64,000 nucleotides of DNA. It comes from Streptococcus didelphis DSM 15616. GTDB lineage: Bacteria > Bacillota > Bacilli > Lactobacillales > Streptococcaceae. The notes beneath the pieces are model-generated. The model saw nothing but the letters and a program-made list of their open reading frames with translations. It had not been told where the DNA came from and searched no databases. This document shows positions 37,100 through 46,677 of this stretch, one piece after another (the stretch's first letter is position 1; each line of letters begins with the position of its first letter). Location of the stretch: NCBI RefSeq assembly GCF_000380005.1, contig NZ_KB904189.1, positions 124,001 to 188,000 on the forward strand, written 5' to 3'. A program made the position numbers and the translations under genes.

Positions 37100-39163
37100 A
37101 TGTCAATTACCCTCCTTCTCATTGTTTTTTTGTTAGCTCTTATATTATCAAACGTCATTAATAGAATTTTACCTCAAATCCCTCTACCTGCTATCCAACT
37201 GCTATTTGGTATTTTATTTGGTATTTTTAATAAAAAACAAGCCCTAGTTCTAGATCCAGAGCTTTTTTTAGCCTTTGTTATTGCTCCGCTTAACTTCCGA
37301 GAAGGTCAAGAAACAGATGTTAGGAGCTTTTTAAGAAATAGAGGCCTAGTCATCTATCTTATTTTACCCACTGTCTTAATCACAACCCTGTTAATGGGTT
37401 TTAGTATAAGAGAACTCTTACCTATTGATATCCCTCTTGCCTTATGCTTTGCAATGGGGGCTGCTTTAGCTCCTACTGATGCCGTAGCTTTCTTATCTTT
37501 AGCTAAACGTTTTAGGTTCCCTAAGACCATTAAAAACATTTTAACCTCTGAAGGACTCCTTAATGATGCTAGTGGTTTGGTGGCCTTCCAATTCTCATTA
37601 ACAGCCTTGGTCACTGGGTATTTTTCGCTAACAACTGCCAGTTTTCACCTCTTTTTAGCTATTGTTGGAGGGATAGCTATCGGCTTACTCTTTTCCCTTC
37701 TAAATCGGATTTTTCTATCAATACTTGAGAAATTTGATGCAGCTGATGTCACTGGGGCCCTCTTGCTAGAATTAACACTGCCTTTTGTTGTTTATCTGCT
37801 TGCTTCTTTTTTAAATGTTTCTGGTATTATTGCTGTTGTCATTGCAGGGGTTTTGCAGGCTAACCGTTTAAAGAAGGTAACCCTCTTTGACGCCCAAGTA
37901 GACCGTGTAACTAATATTATTTGGGAGACCATCAATTTCATCTTAAATGGCTTTGTCTTTCTGGTCTTTGGGGTGGAGCTCGCAAAACTTACCGGACCCG
38001 TTTTAACAAGCCCAGAATATAGTAATTTATATCTTTTATTACTTGTTTTTGGATTAACAGCATTACTCTTTTTCTACCGTTTCTTGGCTTTTCTTGCTTA
38101 CTATTTTTATAGAAGTTTTCATTCTAAAAAGCCTCTTCGAAAATATCTAAAGGCCATTAATCTCTTAACCTTTTCTGGTGTTAAAGGAAGCGTTTCAATC
38201 GCAATTGTTTTATTATTGCCACAAATTGATCCCTTTATCAATAACTTTACCCTCTTTATTGTCGGTTCAGTAACTCTTTTAAGCTTTTTGACAGGATTGG
38301 TTATTTTACCAAGGTTGGCACCCCTAGATACTGCTCCCAAAAGCCATTTGACCAAGATCTCTATTTTAGTTAATGTCCTCAAAAAATTAGGAGACGAAAG
38401 CCGTTTAGCGCCTGACAATCAAGCTGCTCTTTATTATGTTATGGATGCCTATAATCACCGCATTGAGCATTTGATTTTGGAACAAGAGCCAAACAATGTT
38501 AAAGAAGACCTTGCTGAGCTACAACTCCTTATTCTTTCGATTGAAAGCGAGGGCCTAGAGTATGCCTTTACTCATAAGAAGATGTCCTTATTTGAATATC
38601 GCATTTACCACTCCTATCTTAAGTCACTTGAAAGACAGGTTAACCGCAGCTTTACCTCCAGCTTCAGCTATACCTTGACAATTCTTGTAAGGGCTCTCCG
38701 CCATATTTTGAGAGAACTTATTTCCATTGGGAATCCTCGTCAACGAAAATTTTCCTTCTGGAAAAAGAAAGCCCCTTTAAGCCAAGAAAATCGTGATAAC
38801 CTAACTGATCTCTATTTAAATAATACCGAGCTCATACTAGAAACTCTAGAAGATATGGAGGGCTTTTATAACTCTTCTTTAGTTAATTTCCTTCAAAAAC
38901 AAAGAATTCAAAATGCTGAATTAATTAAGTCTGGTCTATTTGTAGAACGTGTTATAACAGACTACATTCCAGATACTAGTGGTGAAAGACTACACGGTTA
39001 TTATCTTGAAAGGCAAATGATTTATGAATTTGAAGCTCGAGGGGACTTAACTGCCTCAGAAGCTCAAACCTATCTTGAAGAAGTTAATGAATTGGAAAGC
39101 TATGCCTTAAGAGATAATTCTCCAAACTTTGCCTATGACCTTGTTAAGTATAGAAATAACTAA
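37100..39163 (+). CDS. Na+/H+ antiporter, CPA1 (NhaP) family
   Basis: This 687-residue antiporter has about twelve membrane spans in the first 410 residues and a cytoplasmic C-terminal part of about 270 residues. The conserved ion-binding patterns are present: FAMGAALAPTDAVAFLSLA, and LTSEGLLNDASGLVAF (the ND motif). It probably exchanges Na+ or K+ for protons across the membrane, for pH and salt homeostasis. The long helical tail is typical of the NhaP/YjcE subgroup. It is followed by a terminator. Confidence 0.9.
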   Translation: MSITLLLIVFLLALILSNVINRILPQIPLPAIQLLFGILFGIFNKKQALVLDPELFLAFVIAPLNFREGQETDVRSFLRNRGLVIYLILPTVLITTLLMGFSIRELLPIDIPLALCFAMGAALAPTDAVAFLSLAKRFRFPKTIKNILTSEGLLNDASGLVAFQFSLTALVTGYFSLTTASFHLFLAIVGGIAIGLLFSLLNRIFLSILEKFDAADVTGALLLELTLPFVVYLLASFLNVSGIIAVVIAGVLQANRLKKVTLFDAQVDRVTNIIWETINFILNGFVFLVFGVELAKLTGPVLTSPEYSNLYLLLLVFGLTALLFFYRFLAFLAYYFYRSFHSKKPLRKYLKAINLLTFSGVKGSVSIAIVLLLPQIDPFINNFTLFIVGSVTLLSFLTGLVILPRLAPLDTAPKSHLTKISILVNVLKKLGDESRLAPDNQAALYYVMDAYNHRIEHLILEQEPNNVKEDLAELQLLILSIESEGLEYAFTHKKMSLFEYRIYHSYLKSLERQVNRSFTSSFSYTLTILVRALRHILRELISIGNPRQRKFSFWKKKAPLSQENRDNLTDLYLNNTELILETLEDMEGFYNSSLVNFLQKQRIQNAELIKSGLFVERVITDYIPDTSGERLHGYYLERQMIYEFEARGDLTASEAQTYLEEVNELESYALRDNSPNFAYDLVKYRNN

Positions 39164-39207
39164 AGCAGCTCAGCTTATCTCAAGAAAACTATTACAATAG
39201 CAAGACT

Positions 39208-39234
39208 AAAAAAAGGGGTTAGTCCCCTTTTTCG
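39208..39234. terminator. Terminator after the antiporter gene
   Basis: AAAAGGGG and CCCCTTTT over a five-base loop (TTAGT), with T-run on the plus strand and A-run giving T on the minus strand. Confidence 0.85.
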
Positions 39235-39241
39235 TTTTAAT

Positions 39242-39529
39242 TCAGTTACCAAATACTGGCAGGACCGCAAACAAGATAAACATATTAATCCAGAAGGCAA
39301 AAATAAAGAGTAGCCCCCACATAAGCAAATAGTATTTTTTAGCAACAATTGCCATTAAAATAGCTATTAAACCAAGTACTATAAATAATTTTTGCATGAC
39401 AAATAGATAAACCGAAAAGCCAAGAAAGCTTATATCCCAAGGAAGAAAAAAGATTCCCAGCCACAATAATACGACTCCGACTACATAGTACTTAGTGTAA
39501 TGATTAATCACTTGTTTAAAACTCAACAT
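39242..39529 (-). CDS. Small membrane protein, unknown function
   Basis: This 95-residue protein has three hydrophobic segments (VVGVVLLWLGIFFLPW, LFIVLGLIAILMAIVA and LLMWGLLFIFAFWINMFILF) and little else. It sits alone between the antiporter and tRNA-Cys. No family is recognised. Confidence 0.7.
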   Translation of the reverse strand: MLSFKQVINHYTKYYVVGVVLLWLGIFFLPWDISFLGFSVYLFVMQKLFIVLGLIAILMAIVAKKYYLLMWGLLFIFAFWINMFILFAVLPVFGN

Positions 39530-39643
39530 CTCTATAGCACCTATCCTTTCAAACTAAAGCTATCTAATGTATTAATTAAAAATCTTACCATGATGGCCGG
39601 TTTTTGGCCGGTTTTTTCTTTTTCTGTCCTTTTACAAAAACAA

Positions 39644-39693
39644 AGAAACCTTGATTTAACAACGTTTTTACGAGGTTAATCAAGGCTTCGTTT
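39644..39693 (-). terminator. Terminator of tRNA-Cys
   Basis: CCTTGATT and AATCAAGG, extended by imperfect pairing on both sides, form a stem; the minus strand then reads TTTGTTTTTG. Confidence 0.7.
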
Positions 39694-39702
39694 GTATATA
39701 AA

Positions 39703-39773
39703 AGGCGGTAGACGGATTTGAACCGACGATCAAGCTTTTGCAGAGCCGTGCCTTACCACTTGGCTATACCGCC
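39703..39773 (-). tRNA. tRNA-Cys (anticodon GCA)
   Basis: The minus strand folds into a full 71-nt cloverleaf: acceptor stem GGCGGTA paired with TACCGCC, D-arm, anticodon loop CTGCAAA with GCA, and T-arm with GGTTCGAATCC. CCA is not encoded. It appears as a single tRNA gene with its own terminator. Confidence 0.97.
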
Positions 39774-39993
39774 GCAACAGTAATTATTTTACTCTAAAAA
39801 TAAAAAAAGGTCAAGGTAAATTTATAGGGGCCCGGCCACAAAAAATTTCACTTTAATAAATAACATTTTTTTCTCATAAAAGTCTTTTTTCAAAAAATTG
39901 GCAATCTTTCAGACCTATTATAGCAATTCTCATTTATTTTCCTATGAAAAAACAGAAAATAGCTGTGTAATTTTCTGAATTTTATAATAAAAA

Positions 39994-40037
39994 TCGAAGC
40001 GCTTTCTTTGGACATTTTTCAAAACTTTTCCTATAAT
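39994..40037 (+). promoter_or_regulatory. ahpCF promoter with cre-like sequence
   Basis: TTGGAC (40008-40013), 18 bases, TATAAT (40032-40037). TCGAAGCGCTTTCT (39994-40007) adjoins the -35 element and resembles a cre with three mismatches. No clear PerR box is seen. The rest of the 39774-40067 gap is AT-rich and empty. Confidence 0.55.
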
Positions 40038-40067
40038 ACGGTTAACAAAATGAAGGAGGACATTTAT

Positions 40068-40628
40068 ATGTCATTAGTCGGAAAAGAAATTGCTGAATTT
40101 TCAGCAGATGCATTCCTCAACGGGGAATTCATAAAAGTTAGCAACGATGATATTAAAGGAAAATGGTCTATTTTCTGTTTCTACCCTGCTGACTTCTCAT
40201 TTGTATGCCCAACAGAACTTGGTGACTTACAAGAACAATATGAAACTTTAAAATCATTAGGTGTTGAAGTTTATTCTGTATCAACTGACACACACTTTGT
40301 TCATAAAGCATGGCATGACGATTCAGATGTTGTAGGAACTATTACTTACACTATGATTGGTGACCCTTCACATCAAATTTCACAAGCCTTTGACGTTCTT
40401 GATGAAAGCGGACTTGCTCAACGTGGTACATTTATCATTGACCCAGATGGTATCATCCAAATGGTTGAAATTAATGCTGATGGTATTGGACGTGATGCAA
40501 GTACCTTAATTGATAAAGTTCGTGCAGCTCAATATATTCGCAAACATCCAGGTGAAGTATGTCCAGCTAAATGGAAAGAAGGCGAAGAAACTCTTACACC
40601 TAGCCTTGACCTTGTTGGAAAAATCTAA
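40068..40628 (+). CDS. ahpC: Alkyl hydroperoxide reductase, peroxiredoxin subunit AhpC
   Basis: This 186-residue typical 2-Cys peroxiredoxin reduces hydrogen peroxide and organic peroxides. The peroxidatic Cys lies in FSFVCPTEL and the resolving Cys in GEVCPAKW near the C-terminus. The ATG at 40068 has GGAGG nine bases upstream, so the open frame starting at 40008 is too long. It is cotranscribed with ahpF, which reduces it. Confidence 0.97.
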   Translation: MSLVGKEIAEFSADAFLNGEFIKVSNDDIKGKWSIFCFYPADFSFVCPTELGDLQEQYETLKSLGVEVYSVSTDTHFVHKAWHDDSDVVGTITYTMIGDPSHQISQAFDVLDESGLAQRGTFIIDPDGIIQMVEINADGIGRDASTLIDKVRAAQYIRKHPGEVCPAKWKEGEETLTPSLDLVGKI

Positions 40629-40665
40629 AACATAACTTATTATCATATCAGAAAGGGGGATATTC

Positions 40666-42198
40666 ATGGCTTTAAATTCAGATATTAAGGCTCAACTTAA
40701 TCAATATTTAGACTTATTAGAGTCTGATATCGTTTTGCAAGTTGATCTTGGTCAAGATGAAAACTCTAAAAAAATGAAAGAGTTTGTAGAAGAAATCGCT
40801 GCAATGTCAGAACGCATTTCTATTGAAAACAAAGAACTTTCTCGACAACCAAGCTTTAGAATTGCTCAAAAAGGTAAAGAAAGTGGGGTTGAATTCGCAG
40901 GTCTACCACTTGGACACGAATTTACATCATTTATCCTTGCATTACTACAGGTTTCAGGAAGAGCACCAAAAGTAGATGACGACATTATCACTCGTATTAA
41001 AGCAATTGATAAACCACTCCACTTTGAAACTTATGCTAGCTTGACTTGTCATAACTGTCCAGATGTTGTCCAAGCCTTCAATATCATGGCTGTTTTAAAC
41101 GACAATATTTCACATACCATGATTGAAGGAGGCATGTTCCAAGACGAAGTTAAAGAAAAAGGAATCATGTCTGTCCCTGCGGTTTACTTAAACAACGAGG
41201 AATTTACATCTGGTCGCGCAACTATTGAACAATTACTTGACCAAATTTCCGGCCCCTTATCTGAAGAAGCATTTGCTGACAAAGGTACTTATGATGTGCT
41301 TATCGTTGGTGGTGGACCAGCTGGTAACAGTGCTGCCATCTATGCTGCACGTAAAGGGCTGAAAACTGGCCTCTTAGCCGAAACATTTGGTGGTCAGGTT
41401 ATGGAAACTGTTGGTATTGAAAATATGATTGGAACCTTGTATACAGAAGGTCCTAAACTCATGGCTCAAATTGAAGAGCATACCAAATCATATCAAGTAG
41501 ATATCATCAAATCACAACTAGCTACTTCTATCCAGAAAAAAGATTTAGTTGAAGTAACCCTAGCTAACGGTGCAGTTTTAAAAGCAAAAACCGCCATCCT
41601 AGCCTTAGGCGCAAAATGGAGAAATATTAACGTTCCTGGGGAAGATGAATTCCGTAATAAGGGAGTTACTTATTGTCCTCACTGTGATGGACCTTTATTT
41701 GAAGATAAGGACGTTGCTGTTATCGGTGGTGGAAACTCCGGAATGGAAGCAGCACTTGATTTAGCAGGTATCTGTAAACATGTCACCGTTTTAGAATTCT
41801 TACCAGAACTAAAAGCTGATAAAGTATTACAAGAACGTGCTGCCAAAACTGATAATGTTACTGTTATTACCAATGCTGCAACTAAAGACATTGTTGGCCA
41901 AGATAGTGTAACAGGAATCAACTATACTAATCGTGAAACTAAGGAAGAAAAACACATTGATTTAGAAGGTGTCTTTGTTCAGATTGGCTTAGTTCCTAAT
42001 ACAGCTTGGTTAAAAGGTAGTGGCATTGAACTTACAGAACGTGGTGAAATTATTGTTGATGGCCATGGTTCAACGAACATTCCTGGTATTTTTGCAGCTG
42101 GAGATTGTACTAATTCCGTTTACAAACAAATTGTTATCTCAATGGGATCAGGAGCTACTGCTGCCATCGGAGCATTTGATTACTTAATTAGACAATAA
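40666..42198 (+). CDS. ahpF: Alkyl hydroperoxide reductase, NADH-dependent subunit AhpF
   Basis: This 510-residue flavoprotein transfers electrons from NADH to AhpC. The N-terminal tandem thioredoxin-like domain has the SLTCHNCPDV redox pair (about residues 129-132). The FAD-binding GGGPAGNSAAIYAARKG, the CPHC disulfide (VTYCPHCDGPL) of the thioredoxin-reductase-like core, the NAD-binding GGGNSGMEAAL, and the C-terminal GIFAAGDCTNS are all present. It follows ahpC by 37 bases. Confidence 0.96.
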   Translation: MALNSDIKAQLNQYLDLLESDIVLQVDLGQDENSKKMKEFVEEIAAMSERISIENKELSRQPSFRIAQKGKESGVEFAGLPLGHEFTSFILALLQVSGRAPKVDDDIITRIKAIDKPLHFETYASLTCHNCPDVVQAFNIMAVLNDNISHTMIEGGMFQDEVKEKGIMSVPAVYLNNEEFTSGRATIEQLLDQISGPLSEEAFADKGTYDVLIVGGGPAGNSAAIYAARKGLKTGLLAETFGGQVMETVGIENMIGTLYTEGPKLMAQIEEHTKSYQVDIIKSQLATSIQKKDLVEVTLANGAVLKAKTAILALGAKWRNINVPGEDEFRNKGVTYCPHCDGPLFEDKDVAVIGGGNSGMEAALDLAGICKHVTVLEFLPELKADKVLQERAAKTDNVTVITNAATKDIVGQDSVTGINYTNRETKEEKHIDLEGVFVQIGLVPNTAWLKGSGIELTERGEIIVDGHGSTNIPGIFAAGDCTNSVYKQIVISMGSGATAAIGAFDYLIRQ

Positions 42199-42228
42199 TT
42201 TAAAGAAAGATTTAAAACATCTTATAAA

Positions 42229-42298
42229 ATGAGCCTTCCTTTCTAACTGACACTAGTAAATAGCTAGGTCTAAAGAAAGGGTGGCTTATTTTTGTTAG
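42229..42298 (+). terminator. Terminator of ahpCF
   Basis: AGCC-TTCCTTTCT pairs with AGAAAGGGTGGCT over a large loop, ending in TATTTTTG. Confidence 0.65.
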
Positions 42299-42330
42299 CC
42301 AAGAATTTTAAGGCTGAAAGTCATATTTAA

Positions 42331-42479
42331 CTTGCTAATTCTTGCTAAATCTGATAGAATAGTCTTGTCGTTTGTGCGACAAATACTCATCTTAACCCCA
42401 TTGTGGAATTGTTGCCCTCGTGGTGGTTCTGCAAGTTGACGGTTGAGAGAGGCTAAAAAACAAAAAGGAGAAACTACTC
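42331..42479 (+). promoter_or_regulatory. rpsB promoter and structured leader
   Basis: TTGCTA, then TAGAAT near 42355, precedes a leader of roughly 115 bases. It contains the stem GTCG-TTTGTG-CGAC and GTTGCCCTC...GAGAGGC elements. Long structured rpsB leaders bound by S2 are known in other bacteria; this one looks like a candidate. Confidence 0.5.
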
Positions 42480-43247
42480 ATGGCAGTAATTTCAATGAAA
42501 CAACTACTTGAGGCTGGTGTTCACTTTGGTCACCAAACTCGTCGCTGGAACCCTAAGATGGCTAAGTTCATCTTTACAGAACGTAACGGTATCCATGTTA
42601 TCGACTTACAACAAACTGTTAAATTAGCTGACCAGGCTTACGAATTTGTTCGTGATGCTGCGGCAAATGACGCTGTTATCTTGTTTGTAGGTACTAAAAA
42701 ACAAGCTGCTGAAGCAGTTGCTGACGAAGCAACTCGTGCAGGTCAATACTTCATCAATCATCGTTGGTTGGGTGGAACGCTTACAAACTGGGGAACAATC
42801 CAAAAACGTATTGCTCGTTTGAAAGAAATCAAACGTATGGAAGAAGAAGGAACATTCGATGTCCTTCCTAAGAAAGAAGTTGCACTTCTTAACAAACAAC
42901 GTGCTCGTCTTGAAAAATTCTTGGGTGGTATCGAAGATATGCCTCGTATTCCAGATGTAATGTACGTGGTTGACCCTCATAAAGAACAAATCGCAGTTAA
43001 AGAAGCTAAAAAACTTGGTATCCCAGTTGTAGCTATGGTTGATACAAATGCTGACCCAGATGATATCGATGTTATCATCCCAGCAAATGATGATGCTATC
43101 CGCGCTGTTAAACTAATCACTTCTAAACTTGCTGACGCTGTTATCGAAGGCCGCCAAGGTGAAGATGCAGATGTTGACTTTGATACTGAAGCTAAAGCAG
43201 AATCAATTGAAGAAATCGTTGAAGTTGTCGAAGGCGACAAAGCTTAA
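42480..43247 (+). CDS. rpsB: 30S ribosomal protein S2
   Basis: This 255-residue protein is a component of the small subunit, needed for S1 function. It begins [27 protein letters not shown], shows [11 protein letters not shown], and has the acidic C-terminal tail. AAAAGGAG precedes the start. It is followed by a terminator-like hairpin and tsf. Confidence 0.98.
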   Translation: MAVISMKQLLEAGVHFGHQTRRWNPKMAKFIFTERNGIHVIDLQQTVKLADQAYEFVRDAAANDAVILFVGTKKQAAEAVADEATRAGQYFINHRWLGGTLTNWGTIQKRIARLKEIKRMEEEGTFDVLPKKEVALLNKQRARLEKFLGGIEDMPRIPDVMYVVDPHKEQIAVKEAKKLGIPVVAMVDTNADPDDIDVIIPANDDAIRAVKLITSKLADAVIEGRQGEDADVDFDTEAKAESIEEIVEVVEGDKA

Positions 43248-43307
43248 GTTTAAACTGACTTTTCTCAAGGTCATATAACTTTAAATATTCTTGAAAAGTG
43301 AAACATT

Positions 43308-43348
43308 AAACGGGGCAGAAAGCAAACCGCTCTGTCTCGTTTTTTTAA
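43308..43348 (+). terminator. Hairpin between rpsB and tsf
   Basis: AAACGGGGCAGA and TCTGTCTCGTTT form an imperfect stem ending in TTTTTT. It probably attenuates transcription into tsf or partly terminates rpsB transcripts. Confidence 0.7.
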
Positions 43349-43387
43349 ACTAAAATAATAACTATTAATTATTGGAGGATTCTACTA

Positions 43388-44428
43388 ATGGCAGAAATTA
43401 CAGCTAAGCTTGTAAAAGAATTACGTGAAAAATCTGGTGCCGGCGTTATGGACGCAAAAAAAGCACTTGTGGAAACTGACGGTGACATGGACAAAGCCAT
43501 TGAACTTCTTCGTGAAAAAGGAATGGCTAAAGCAGCTAAAAAAGCTGACCGTGTAGCAGCTGAAGGACTTACTGGTGTTTATGTAAGTGGTAACTTTGCT
43601 GCTGTTGTGGAAGTAAACGCTGAAACAGACTTTGTTGCTAAAAATGCACAATTTGTTGAATTAGTAAATGAAACAGCTAAAGTTATTGCTGAAAACAAAC
43701 CAGCTAACAATGAAGAAGCACTTGAATTAATCATGCCTAGTGGTGAAACTCTTGCCGCAGCATATGTTAATGCAACTGCTACAATCGGAGAAAAAATTTC
43801 ATTCCGCCGTTTTTCCCTTCTTGAAAAAACTGATGAGCAACACTTTGGTGCTTACCAACACAATGGTGGACGTATCGGAGTTATCTCAGTTATTGAAGGT
43901 GGCGATGACGCTCTTGCTAAACAAATTTCAATGCATATCGCTGCTATGAAACCAACTGTACTTTCATACACTGAACTTGATGCCCAATTTGTTAAAGATG
44001 AATTAGCACAATTAAACCATGCTATTGAGCTTGACAACGAATCACGCGCAATGGTTGACAAAGCACCACTTCCATTCCTACAATATGGATCAAAAGCAGA
44101 ATTGTCTGAAGATGTTATTGCTAAAGCTCAAGAAGATATCAAGGCTGAACTTGCAGCTGAAGGTAAACCAGAAAAAATCTGGGACAAAATTATCCCAGGT
44201 AAAATGGATCGTTTCATGCTTGACAACACTAAAGTTGACCAAGCTTACACACTTCTTGCTCAAGTTTACATCATGGATGACAGCAAAACCGTTGAAGCTT
44301 ACCTTAACTCAGTAAACGCAAAAGCAATTGCCTTTGCACGTTTCGAAGTTGGAGAAGGTATTGAGAAAAAATCAAATGATTTTGAATCTGAAGTTGCAGC
44401 AACTATGGCTGCTGCCCTAAATAGCTAA
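43388..44428 (+). CDS. tsf: Elongation factor Ts
   Basis: This 346-residue guanine nucleotide exchange factor recycles EF-Tu. The N-terminal UBA-like segment ([18 protein letters not shown] pattern; here [16 protein letters not shown]) and the core [13 protein letters not shown] are present. Length exceeds E. coli's 283 but is typical for streptococci, which have an insertion. GGAGG precedes the ATG. Confidence 0.98.
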   Translation: MAEITAKLVKELREKSGAGVMDAKKALVETDGDMDKAIELLREKGMAKAAKKADRVAAEGLTGVYVSGNFAAVVEVNAETDFVAKNAQFVELVNETAKVIAENKPANNEEALELIMPSGETLAAAYVNATATIGEKISFRRFSLLEKTDEQHFGAYQHNGGRIGVISVIEGGDDALAKQISMHIAAMKPTVLSYTELDAQFVKDELAQLNHAIELDNESRAMVDKAPLPFLQYGSKAELSEDVIAKAQEDIKAELAAEGKPEKIWDKIIPGKMDRFMLDNTKVDQAYTLLAQVYIMDDSKTVEAYLNSVNAKAIAFARFEVGEGIEKKSNDFESEVAATMAAALNS

Positions 44429-44436
44429 TAGCATAT

Positions 44437-44469
44437 TAAAATCCTTGACCTCAGAGTCAGGGATTTTTT
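44437..44469 (+). terminator. Terminator of tsf
   Basis: AAATCCTTGAC and GTCAGGGATTT form a stem with a short loop and a T-run. Confidence 0.85.
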
Positions 44470-44494
44470 CTTTCTACACAAGTCAACCACAAAA

Positions 44495-44530
44495 AAATAC
44501 TCCGAAAACTTTCTTCCAGAGTATTTTGAC
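44495..44530 (-). terminator. Terminator of pepO
   Basis: AATACTC and GAGTATT frame a loop of 17 bases; the minus strand continues with TTTTTTTG after the stem. Confidence 0.65.
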
Positions 44531-44535
44531 TGTTA

Positions 44536-46431
44536 TTACCAAATAATCACTCGATTTTCAGGAGCACGCCACATTGGGTCCCCTTCTTTAATGTCAAATT
44601 CTTGGTGGAATTCTTCAAAGTTTGTAAGGGTAACATTTGTACGTAAATGCCCTGGAGCATGCACATCTACACTTACTAGCATTTGCATATATTCCTCACG
44701 CGCCTTCAATCGCCATATTTTAGCAAAATTAACAAAGAATTCACGAACAGAAAAATCAGCCTCTCTTTGAGCTGCCTCTAAAGCACAAGCCACACCACCT
44801 AAATCAGCAACATTTTCTGAAACAGTCAATTTCCCATTTACCTTAGAACCATGTGAGTCAAGGCCATCAAATTGCGCAACTACCTTATCCGTTCTTTCCT
44901 TAAAGGCGGCATAATCTGCCTCTGTCCACCAGTTATTAAGACTACCAGTTTCATCAAAAGAAGCTCCGTTAGTATCAAAAGCATGTGAAATTTCATGAGC
45001 AATAACCGCACCAATCCCACCATAATTAGCAGAAGAACTTTGTTCTAGAGAATAAAATGGCGCTTGTAAAATAGCAGCAGGAAAAACAATCTGATTCTGC
45101 TGAGGGTCATAATAAGCATTAACCATATGAGCTGGCATATGCCACTCACTACGGTCCACAGGCTTGTTCCACTTACTCCATCTATGAGCAATTGAGATTT
45201 CAGCCAAGGCCTGAGCATTCTCAACAAGAGACTTGCTCTCATCAATGATTTTCTTAACATAGGTTTCTGGTAATTTACCTGGATAGCCAATATGTGGTGT
45301 AATCACGTTGAGCTTAGTAATAGCCTTTTCACGAGTGGCTGGCGCTAACCAATTAGCTGTTTCCAGACGATGCTTATAGACATCTATCATAGTAGCTACC
45401 TTCTTCTCTACATCAGCCTTAGCCTCTGCTGAGAATTTTTCCTTAGCATACCAAAGCCCTAAAGCTTGATTATAAGGACCTTGCGCCAAGTAAAAGGCTG
45501 CCTTTTTCTTAGCCATAGCCTGTGGAGTTCCAGAAAGAGCACGCCCATAGCTACCTGATTTTACTCGAATCTCATCTGTTAAATAAGCATTCCAGCTACC
45601 TGCTGCCGTTAAAATTAAATCTGCTTTTAACAAATCCCAATTTGCTTCTGAGTAATAGTCAGCAGCAAATTCAGTCCAGAAATTTTCTTCTGGCACAATA
45701 ATCTTATCTGGAACCTGACCAAGGATTTGTTTAAAAATATCAGTTAAAGGGAGTTCTGGAACTAGTTTAGTAAAGTCTTCCCATTCATAAGGATGATAAA
45801 GCTTAGCATACTCTGAAGATTCTTCCCGAGATAGGACATACCTAGCAAGTTTTTTGTCTAACTCAATTACCTTGTCTAGAATATCTTTAATGTCAGCATC
45901 AGAAAAACCAAACTTAGGCAAGAGGTCTTCTTGCATATCACGCCAAAGGGCAAGGAATTCTTTTCCTTTTTCATTACCTTCTTCATAGTAAGTCGTATCT
46001 GGCAAAATAATACTTGGAGCTTCTGCCCAAAGGACGTTTAGCTGGGCATTCATAAAGTCTGGCGACACCCCAAATGGGAATAGATTAGGTTTACCAGCCA
46101 TCTCATAAGTTGCTATCTTAGAAGCAAACTCTGCAAATGAACCTAGGGTCTTATATTCCTTAATCAAAGGAAGGACAGGCGTTACACCAATTTCTTCACG
46201 TTTATCATAATCAGCAACCATTCTATGAAAAGCCACGAAATTTTCTAAAATACTATCCTTAGGCACCTCCTTACCTGCTAACCAATTATCCGTGGTCTCA
46301 AGCATTAGGTTTTCAATTTCGTCTGCTAAATCTGAAAAACCACCTGTTGTGGGCTTATCTTCAGGAATAATGGCTGTTTCAATCCACTTGCCATTCACAG
46401 CCTGATAAAAATCTTCTTGATATGTTTTCAT
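44536..46431 (-). CDS. pepO: Neprilysin-like endopeptidase O
   Basis: This 631-residue M13 zinc metallopeptidase degrades oligopeptides. The zinc site is HEISHAFD (first two His) with ENVADLGG providing the third ligand Glu, and NAYYDP for substrate binding. The ATG at 46431 follows AAGGAG; the frame extends 15 codons upstream, but those residues lack family similarity. There is no signal peptide, as usual for streptococcal PepO, which nevertheless is reported at the cell surface in some species and binds host proteins. Confidence 0.94.
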   Translation of the reverse strand: MKTYQEDFYQAVNGKWIETAIIPEDKPTTGGFSDLADEIENLMLETTDNWLAGKEVPKDSILENFVAFHRMVADYDKREEIGVTPVLPLIKEYKTLGSFAEFASKIATYEMAGKPNLFPFGVSPDFMNAQLNVLWAEAPSIILPDTTYYEEGNEKGKEFLALWRDMQEDLLPKFGFSDADIKDILDKVIELDKKLARYVLSREESSEYAKLYHPYEWEDFTKLVPELPLTDIFKQILGQVPDKIIVPEENFWTEFAADYYSEANWDLLKADLILTAAGSWNAYLTDEIRVKSGSYGRALSGTPQAMAKKKAAFYLAQGPYNQALGLWYAKEKFSAEAKADVEKKVATMIDVYKHRLETANWLAPATREKAITKLNVITPHIGYPGKLPETYVKKIIDESKSLVENAQALAEISIAHRWSKWNKPVDRSEWHMPAHMVNAYYDPQQNQIVFPAAILQAPFYSLEQSSSANYGGIGAVIAHEISHAFDTNGASFDETGSLNNWWTEADYAAFKERTDKVVAQFDGLDSHGSKVNGKLTVSENVADLGGVACALEAAQREADFSVREFFVNFAKIWRLKAREEYMQMLVSVDVHAPGHLRTNVTLTNFEEFHQEFDIKEGDPMWRAPENRVIIW

Positions 46432-46602
46432 TACAAACTCCTTATTATTATTAAAATTGTCTTCCATGAAAAACAATTCCTTGTAACCTCTTACATTATA
46501 ACAAATTTATAGCTAAAAAACTTGTCTTTATCCTGAGATTTAGTTAAAAACACATTTTATTTTCATTTTTTAGTATTAAATGAGAAAAAATAGCTTGTAA
46601 AA

Positions 46603-46648
46603 TAAATACCCCAAGCCAGTAGATTTTCGTCTAAGCTTTGGGGTATCA
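46603..46648 (-). terminator. Terminator of the transketolase-PTS operon
   Basis: ATACCCCAAGC and GCTTTGGGGTAT form a stem over an 18-base loop just downstream of the last gene; T-rich sequence follows on the minus strand. Confidence 0.8.
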
Positions 46649-46677
46649 TTCAAAAAAAGATAATTATTTCTGAAAAC

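Noticed and set aside
39595..39617. GGCCGGTTTTT present twice in tandem
   Set aside because: It can form only a short stem with G-T pairs. It may be a weak terminator, but I cannot decide its strand or role.
40008..40067. Longer N-terminus for ahpC
   Set aside because: The region holds the promoter and the ribosome-binding site of the ATG at 40068.
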